10,306 nucleotides of DNA from positions 1-10,306 of the forward strand of contig JBKDZR010000085.1 in NCBI GenBank assembly GCA_047971485.1. The letters are read 5' to 3'. Every line of letters begins with the position of its first letter. Position 1 is the stretch's first letter. A program made the translations under genes and the position numbers. The stretch comes from JBKDZR01 sp047971485. GTDB taxonomy: Bacteria > Pseudomonadota > Alphaproteobacteria > Rhodobacterales > Rhodobacteraceae. The notes below the pieces were generated by a model, which had not been told where the DNA came from, did no database searches, and was given only the letters and a program-made list of their open reading frames with translations. Below, in pieces: positions 6,947-10,306 of this stretch.

Positions 6947-7555
6947 TTGGGCCGCTTCGACAACGCCTATTCGCGCGCCGTGGCCACGGCCAAGCTGGTG
7001 CTGCCACTGGTCGCACTTGGCGTCATCTCAACCCTGTTTCTGTTTTCGCGCCCCGCCCAGCAGAGCAGCGAAATGCCCTTTCCCGATCTCACCGTCCTTG
7101 ACCTGGCCCGCGAACAACGGTTGGGCACGCCGATCTTTTCCGGCGTCACACCAGCCGGCACCCAGATCACCTTGCTGGCCGAAAGCGTGCGCCCCGATGC
7201 CCAGGCCGAGGATCTGGTCCATGCCAGCGCCCTGAACGCCCAGCTTCTGACCCCGGATGGGCTGAGCTACAGGATCAATGCCGAGACTGGTGAAATCGAC
7301 CGCACCCGCCTGATCACCACCTTCCGCGACAATGTGACCATCGACACCTCGGACGGCTATCACCTGAACACCCAGGTCCTGGCCGTGACCAGCGATCTGT
7401 CCCGGGTGGAAAGCCTGGCCGATGTCCGCGTGACCGGCCCCCTGGGCACACTGCGCGCACACCGCATGCGGCTGACCCGCAATCCGGAAACCGGGGCCGA
7501 GGCACGCTTGGTCTTCACCGGCGGCGTCCAGCTGCTATACACACCACGATCCTGA
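6947..7555 (+). CDS. lptC: LPS export protein LptC (TTG start)
   Basis: This 202-aa bitopic inner-membrane protein forms, with LptA, the periplasmic bridge that carries lipopolysaccharide away from the LptBFG extractor. One N-terminal transmembrane helix spans about residues 17-33 after a short polar cytoplasmic start. The rest is periplasmic and beta-strand-rich in the OstA/LptC manner, ending in GGVQLLYTP. The start is a TTG at 6947, two nucleotides after the kdsD stop. I prefer it because the encoded MGRFDNAYSRAVA lead-in fits alphaproteobacterial LptC N-termini as I remember them. The next candidate, GTG at 6980, would remove the pre-helix segment. No separate Shine-Dalgarno is evident, so translation probably depends on ribosomes finishing kdsD. 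lptA follows 20 nt downstream. Confidence 0.93.
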   Translation: MGRFDNAYSRAVATAKLVLPLVALGVISTLFLFSRPAQQSSEMPFPDLTVLDLAREQRLGTPIFSGVTPAGTQITLLAESVRPDAQAEDLVHASALNAQLLTPDGLSYRINAETGEIDRTRLITTFRDNVTIDTSDGYHLNTQVLAVTSDLSRVESLADVRVTGPLGTLRAHRMRLTRNPETGAEARLVFTGGVQLLYTPRS

Positions 7556-7575
7556 CCACGCGGGGGGAACCGGGC

Positions 7576-8094
7576 ATGATCCGACGCATCGTTTCGCATA
7601 TTGCCGCCGGGGCCGCCGTCGCGCTGTTTGCCGCCAGCGCAACCCTGGCCCAGACCGGCATTCAAACCGGCGGGCTGCGGGCCGACCCCAACGCCCCCGT
7701 CGCGGTCGAGGCCGATGACCTGGCCCTTGACCAGACCGCCGGCACCGCCGTGTTCCGGGGCAACGTCTCGGTCATACAAGGGGAAATGACACTGACCGCC
7801 CCCGAGATCACCGTGCATTACCTGCACAACCCCGATGGGTCGCTGTCCGGCGATATCGACCGGATCACCGCCAGCGGAGGGGTGATGATTGTCACCCCCA
7901 CCGAAGCCGCCGAGGCCCGCGATGCAATCTATACCCCCGCCAGCAGTGAAATGGTGATGACCGGCGATGTCGTCCTGACCCAGGGCGGGAACACGCTGGC
8001 CGGTGAACGGCTGACCGTGGATCTGGAAACCGGAACCGGGCGGGTCGAGGGACGGGTCCGCACGATCCTGCAACCGGGAAACCAGCCCCAGTGA
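7576..8094 (+). CDS. lptA: LPS transport periplasmic protein LptA
   Basis: This 172-aa periplasmic protein polymerises into the bridge that shuttles lipopolysaccharide between inner and outer membranes. A Sec signal peptide is clear: Arg3-Arg4, an Ala-rich hydrophobic core, and cleavage after TLA (Ala25). The mature part, about residues 42-165, has the repeated short beta-strand pattern of the OstA-like jelly-roll, for instance VAVEADDLALDQTAGTAVF, then GNVSVIQGEMTLTA, and near the end LAGERLTVDLETGTGRVEG. The ATG at 7576 is preceded by a G-rich ribosome-binding segment (GGGGGGAA at 7562-7569). Its stop overlaps the lptB start (GTGA at 8091-8094), so the two are translationally coupled. No sign of truncation. 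Confidence 0.95.
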   Translation: MIRRIVSHIAAGAAVALFAASATLAQTGIQTGGLRADPNAPVAVEADDLALDQTAGTAVFRGNVSVIQGEMTLTAPEITVHYLHNPDGSLSGDIDRITASGGVMIVTPTEAAEARDAIYTPASSEMVMTGDVVLTQGGNTLAGERLTVDLETGTGRVEGRVRTILQPGNQPQ

Positions 8095-8855
8095 CCGACA
8101 CCCAGACCCAAATGCCGGGCACCCCGGCGCAAACCGGGCTGCGGATCGAGGGCCTGCGCAAAAGCTATCGCCGCAGGCCAGTGATCACCGATGTCTCCCT
8201 CAGCCTGCAACGCGGCGAGGTGGTGGCCCTGCTCGGACCGAACGGATCCGGCAAGACCACCTGCTTTTACGCCATTGCCGGGCTGGTCGCCGCCGATGGC
8301 GGGCGCGTGTCCATCGACGGGCGCGATGTGACGCAACTGCCCATGTACCGGCGCGCACGGCTGGGCATCGGCTATCTGCCGCAGGAAGTCAGCATTTTCC
8401 GGGGCCTCAATGTCGAGGATAACATCCTGGCAATCCTGGAAATCTCGGTCTCCGACCCGACCACACGCCGGGAACGGCTGGAAGAATTGCTGGCCGAGTT
8501 CTCCATCGGTCACCTGCGCCGGGCCCGGGCCCTTTCGTTGTCCGGCGGCGAGCGTCGGCGCGTCGAGATCGCCCGCTGCCTGGCTGCGGATCCGCGCTAT
8601 GTCCTGATGGACGAACCCTTCGCCGGCGTCGATCCGATTGCCGTCGGCGATATCCGCCACCTGGTTGCCGATCTGAAGACCCGCGGAATCGGCGTCCTGA
8701 TCACCGATCACAATGTGCGCGAAACGCTGGAAATCGTCGATCGCGCCTATATCCTGCATGATGGGAAAGTCCTGATGAACGGCACCACCGATGAAGTCAT
8801 CCAGAACGAAAACGTGCGCCGCGTCTATCTGGGCAAGGATTTCCGCATCCGTTGA
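8091..8855 (+). CDS. lptB: LPS export ABC transporter ATPase LptB (GTG start)
   Basis: This 254-aa cytoplasmic ATPase powers extraction of lipopolysaccharide from the inner membrane together with LptF and LptG, which are not in this window. All nucleotide-binding elements are present: Walker A GPNGSGKT at 49-56, Q-loop Gln98 in YLPQE, signature LSGGE at 150-154, Walker B VLMDE at 171-175, the D-loop GVD that follows, and His207 in TDH. The YLPQEVSIFRGL and DEPFAGVDPIAV stretches are typical of LptB. The GTG start overlaps the lptA stop (GTGA). An internal ATG seven codons later is possible but would break the tight overlap. The N-terminal ~16 residues are a Thr/Gln/Pro-rich extension before the ABC fold. 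It is the last gene of the lpt run. Confidence 0.97.
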   Translation: MTDTQTQMPGTPAQTGLRIEGLRKSYRRRPVITDVSLSLQRGEVVALLGPNGSGKTTCFYAIAGLVAADGGRVSIDGRDVTQLPMYRRARLGIGYLPQEVSIFRGLNVEDNILAILEISVSDPTTRRERLEELLAEFSIGHLRRARALSLSGGERRRVEIARCLAADPRYVLMDEPFAGVDPIAVGDIRHLVADLKTRGIGVLITDHNVRETLEIVDRAYILHDGKVLMNGTTDEVIQNENVRRVYLGKDFRIR

Positions 8856-8871
8856 AACGTCCGCGAAAAAG

Positions 8872-8905
8872 GCACCGGTCCCGCACACCCGGGGCCCGTG
8901 TGTTT
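8872..8905 (+). terminator. Possible weak terminator after lptB
   Basis: GCAC-C-GGTCCC (8872-8882) can pair with GGGGCC-C-GTGT (8891-8901) around an 8-nt loop, giving ten pairs including two G-U wobbles and one C-C mismatch, followed after one base by a short TTT. It lies 17 nt after the lptB stop. The stem is imperfect and the T-run short, so termination may be partial. Confidence 0.35.
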
Positions 8906-8908
8906 CGG

Positions 8909-8939
8909 TTGACATAAGAGGCGGTTATGACGCTCAATA
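8909..8939 (+). promoter_or_regulatory. Possible sigma-70-type promoter for hpf-ptsN
   Basis: A consensus -35 hexamer TTGACA lies at 8909-8914, just after the putative lptB terminator. The best -10 candidates at usable distance (CTCAAT 8933-8938, or TCAATA 8934-8939, spacing 18-19) are poor matches to TATAAT. It would give a leader of about 180 nt before hpf. The position between transcription units supports it; the weak -10 limits confidence. Confidence 0.3.
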
Positions 8940-9115
8940 GACATCCCATGCGCCGGTTTCAGAGTCCCCGATGCCACTGCCCGATCACGGCCCCGATCAC
9001 CGGGTCCTGTCGATCCAACCTGTTGGCCCATGCATCCCTGCCGGGACCTGGCCCGATCCTGCCGCAGCGCGCCCGGCAGACACCCAACGCTATCCTTAAC
9101 ACCCAAATCTCAATC

Positions 9116-9124
9116 AGGAGGTGA
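9116..9124 (+). promoter_or_regulatory. Very strong Shine-Dalgarno of hpf
   Basis: AGGAGGTGA is a nine-base perfect complement to the 3' end of 16S rRNA, far stronger than the other ribosome-binding sites in the window. The core AGGAGG ends 4 nt before ATG 9126. It fixes the hpf start. The TGA in it (9122-9124) is also the stop of an upstream 65-codon open frame. Confidence 0.9.
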
Positions 9125-9125
9125 G

Positions 9126-9698
9126 ATGCTCTACCAGATCAGCGGAAAACAGATCGACATCGGCGATGCCCTGCGGACCTATGTCGAGGATCAGCTTGGC
9201 GCTGTCATCGGCAAATACGCCGAACGGCCCACCGACGCGCATGTCATCTTTTCCAAGCGCGGACAGGAATTCCAGTGTGAAACCATCGTGCACCTGTCCA
9301 CCGGCCTGACCGCCCAGGCCCGCGCCCGGGCCTTCGACATCTATCCCGCCTTCGATCAGTGCTGCGAGAAGATGGAGAAACAATTGCGTCGCTACAAGCG
9401 CCGCCTGAAAGACCACCATCGCGACAGATCGCAGCCGGTTGAAGCTTTTGGCGCTTCGCAGTATGTGATCGCGTCGAATGAAACGGTCGATGATGAACCC
9501 GACTCTCTGCAGCCGGTCATCATTGCTGAAATGGAAACAAAAATTCCGCATATCTCCGTCGGTGAGGCGGTGATGCAGATGGAACTGGCGGGGGCACCGA
9601 TCCTGGTGTTCCATAACGAAGGCACGGATGGGGTGAACGTCGTCTACCGGCGTGAGGACGGCAACATCGGGTGGATCGACCCGAAAAACGCAGGCTGA
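9126..9698 (+). CDS. hpf: Ribosome hibernation-promoting factor, long form
   Basis: This 190-aa protein binds the small ribosomal subunit in slow growth or stress; long-form members also dimerise 70S ribosomes into inactive 100S particles. The N-terminal S30AE (YfiA-like) domain covers about residues 1-100, from LYQISGKQIDIGDALRTYV to a highly basic helix, KQLRRYKRRLKDHHRDR at 85-101. A variable linker (about 102-130) leads to the C-terminal dimerisation domain at about 131-188, with KIPHISVGEAVMQMEL and VNVVYRREDGNIGWIDP. The length and second domain set it apart from the ~95-110-aa short HPF/YfiA proteins. The ATG at 9126 is set by the perfect Shine-Dalgarno. ptsN follows after 35 nt, an arrangement common in proteobacteria; the pair is probably co-transcribed from the long leader upstream. 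Confidence 0.95.
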   Translation: MLYQISGKQIDIGDALRTYVEDQLGAVIGKYAERPTDAHVIFSKRGQEFQCETIVHLSTGLTAQARARAFDIYPAFDQCCEKMEKQLRRYKRRLKDHHRDRSQPVEAFGASQYVIASNETVDDEPDSLQPVIIAEMETKIPHISVGEAVMQMELAGAPILVFHNEGTDGVNVVYRREDGNIGWIDPKNAG

Positions 9699-9733
9699 TA
9701 CCCCGGCCAGCGCCAGAAAGGAAAGCCGAAGAC

Positions 9734-10198
9734 ATGGATCTTGGAGCAGTGCTGAAACCCGAAGCCATCAAGGTTCTCGGGAGCCTGACCAGCAAGAAAC
9801 GGCTGTTGCAGGAACTCAGTGAAATTGCCGCATCGGCCTATGGCATGGATGCGGGCAAGGCGCTGGATGCGCTTCAGGACCGTGAAAGCATCGGCCCGAC
9901 CGGAGTCGGCGACGGGGTGGCCCTGCCCCACGCGAAATTCGATCTTGAAGGGGGCGTCGTCGGTGTATTCGTCCGCCTCGACAAGCCTTTGGATTTCGAC
10001 AGCGTGGACCGCCAGCCCGTCGATCTGATCTTTGCGCTGTTCGCCCCGGAACAGTGCGGGGTCAGTCATCTCAAGGCGCTGGCCGTGGTGGCCCGCGCCA
10101 TGCGCAATCCGTCAACCCGCGCCAAGCTGCGCGCCAATGACGATCCGGCCACCTTGCACGCGATTCTGTCTGACGCGGAACAGAACCAGGCGGCCTGA
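9734..10198 (+). CDS. ptsN: PTS IIA-like nitrogen-regulatory protein EIIA-Ntr
   Basis: This 154-aa cytoplasmic protein is the final phosphoacceptor of the nitrogen-related phosphotransferase chain and acts as a regulator, not as a sugar transporter. The phosphorylated histidine is His66 in the typical GVGDGVALPHAK segment, and a second conserved histidine is His112 in GVSHLKAL. Size and order fit full-length EIIA-Ntr: N-terminal helices LTSKKRLLQELSEIAA, DRESIGPTGVG, then VGVFVRLDKPLDFDSVDRQPVDLIFALFAP. The ATG at 9734 gives the expected length; AAAGGA (9717-9722) lies 11 nt upstream, a slightly long spacing. An in-frame ATG at 9671 overlaps hpf and is unlikely. It follows hpf by 35 nt and is closed by a strong terminator. 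Upstream phosphotransferase partners are not in the window. Confidence 0.95.
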   Translation: MDLGAVLKPEAIKVLGSLTSKKRLLQELSEIAASAYGMDAGKALDALQDRESIGPTGVGDGVALPHAKFDLEGGVVGVFVRLDKPLDFDSVDRQPVDLIFALFAPEQCGVSHLKALAVVARAMRNPSTRAKLRANDDPATLHAILSDAEQNQAA

Positions 10199-10225
10199 AC
10201 CGCAACTTCGACCAGACCCAAACGG

Positions 10226-10257
10226 AAACCGGTGCCTCAAAGCGCCGGTTTTCTTTT
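10226..10257 (+). terminator. Rho-independent terminator after ptsN
   Basis: AAACCGGTGC (10226-10235) pairs with GCGCCGGTTT (10242-10251), ten pairs including one G-U wobble, around a 6-nt loop CTCAAA. It is followed by a T-rich run (TTTTCTTTT, 10249-10257). It starts 27 nt after the ptsN stop and ends the hpf-ptsN unit. The remaining bases to the window end show no gene or clear site. Confidence 0.92.
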
Positions 10258-10306
10258 GATCACGACCGAAGCAAGTACCCAAGGTGTCTTATTAACGCCA
10301 CATCTT

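Larger units (their letters stand above)
8856..9125 (+). other. Spacer between lptB and hpf with a long hpf leader
   Basis: This 270-bp stretch holds no gene I can support. It contains a weak terminator-like hairpin, a TTGACA element, and about 190 bases of probable leader. An 8-bp inverted repeat (CTGCCGGG at 9038-9045, CCCGGCAG at 9072-9079, 26-nt loop) lies upstream of the ribosome-binding site. A 9-base direct repeat CCCGATCAC occurs at 8980-8988 and 8992-9000. A 65-codon open frame from ATG 8927 to TGA 9122-9124 has a fair ribosome-binding site (AAGAGG), but its Arg/Pro/Ser-rich product and weak third-position GC preference look non-coding. In other proteobacteria rpoN often sits here; it is absent. 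Confidence 0.6.

Noticed and set aside
7929..8915. A 328-codon - strand frame opposite lptA and lptB
   Set aside because: lptB has all ABC motifs on the + strand; the antisense product shows no family features.
8980..9000. A direct repeat CCCGATCAC twice with 12-base period in the hpf leader
   Set aside because: Two copies of nine bases in GC-rich sequence is weak evidence for an operator; no further copies or symmetry are seen.
8927..9124. Calling the 65-codon leader frame as a real protein-coding gene
   Set aside because: Composition is Arg/Pro/Ser-rich, third-position GC is lower than in neighbouring genes, and no family is recognisable. Kept only as an observation about the hpf leader.

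Overview
This 10.3-kb window is GC-rich, coding-dense, and carries every recognisable gene on the + strand. Protein sequences and gene order suggest a Rhodobacterales-type alphaproteobacterium (roseobacter/Paracoccaceae-like). The pointers are a short single-domain RNase D in front of kdsD, a compact lptC-lptA-lptB run, and lptB followed by a long-form hpf and ptsN with no rpoN between them. The taxonomic placement is inference. I see no mobile element, tRNA, rRNA or CRISPR array.

Region 1 (1-3547) is the end of a TRAP transporter operon of the TAXI class: the C-terminal ~448 residues of a fused membrane permease, then two tandem, clearly paralogous periplasmic TAXI substrate-binding proteins. 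A perfect 9-bp hairpin without a U-tract lies between the permease and the first binding protein. A strong intrinsic terminator follows the second.

Region 2 (3567-5243) is one large alkaline-phosphatase-superfamily hydrolase of the sulfatase / phosphonate monoester hydrolase type. Its catalytic-cysteine motif is Cys-Gly-Ser-Ser-Arg instead of the canonical Cys-X-Pro-X-Arg, and its start codon lies only 19 nt after the T-run of the preceding terminator. It may act on a compound related to the TRAP substrate, but this is only suggested by position.

Region 3 (5359-8855) is a tightly packed envelope operon: rnd, kdsD (arabinose-5-phosphate isomerase, first step of Kdo synthesis), lptC, lptA and lptB (lipopolysaccharide export bridge and ATPase). 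The genes are joined by an ATGA overlap, a 2-nt gap to a TTG start, a 20-nt gap and a GTGA overlap. Kdo supply and LPS export are therefore likely co-transcribed.

Region 4 (8856-10257) starts with a 270-bp spacer holding a weak terminator-like hairpin, a possible promoter and a long leader. It continues with hpf (ribosome hibernation factor, long form) behind a 9-nt perfect Shine-Dalgarno, then ptsN (EIIA-Ntr regulator) and a strong terminator. The last ~50 bases hold nothing I can assign.

The window is mostly conserved housekeeping. The places most worth a second look are the sulfatase-like enzyme with its non-canonical active-site motif, its placement directly behind a terminator, and the doubled TAXI binding proteins.
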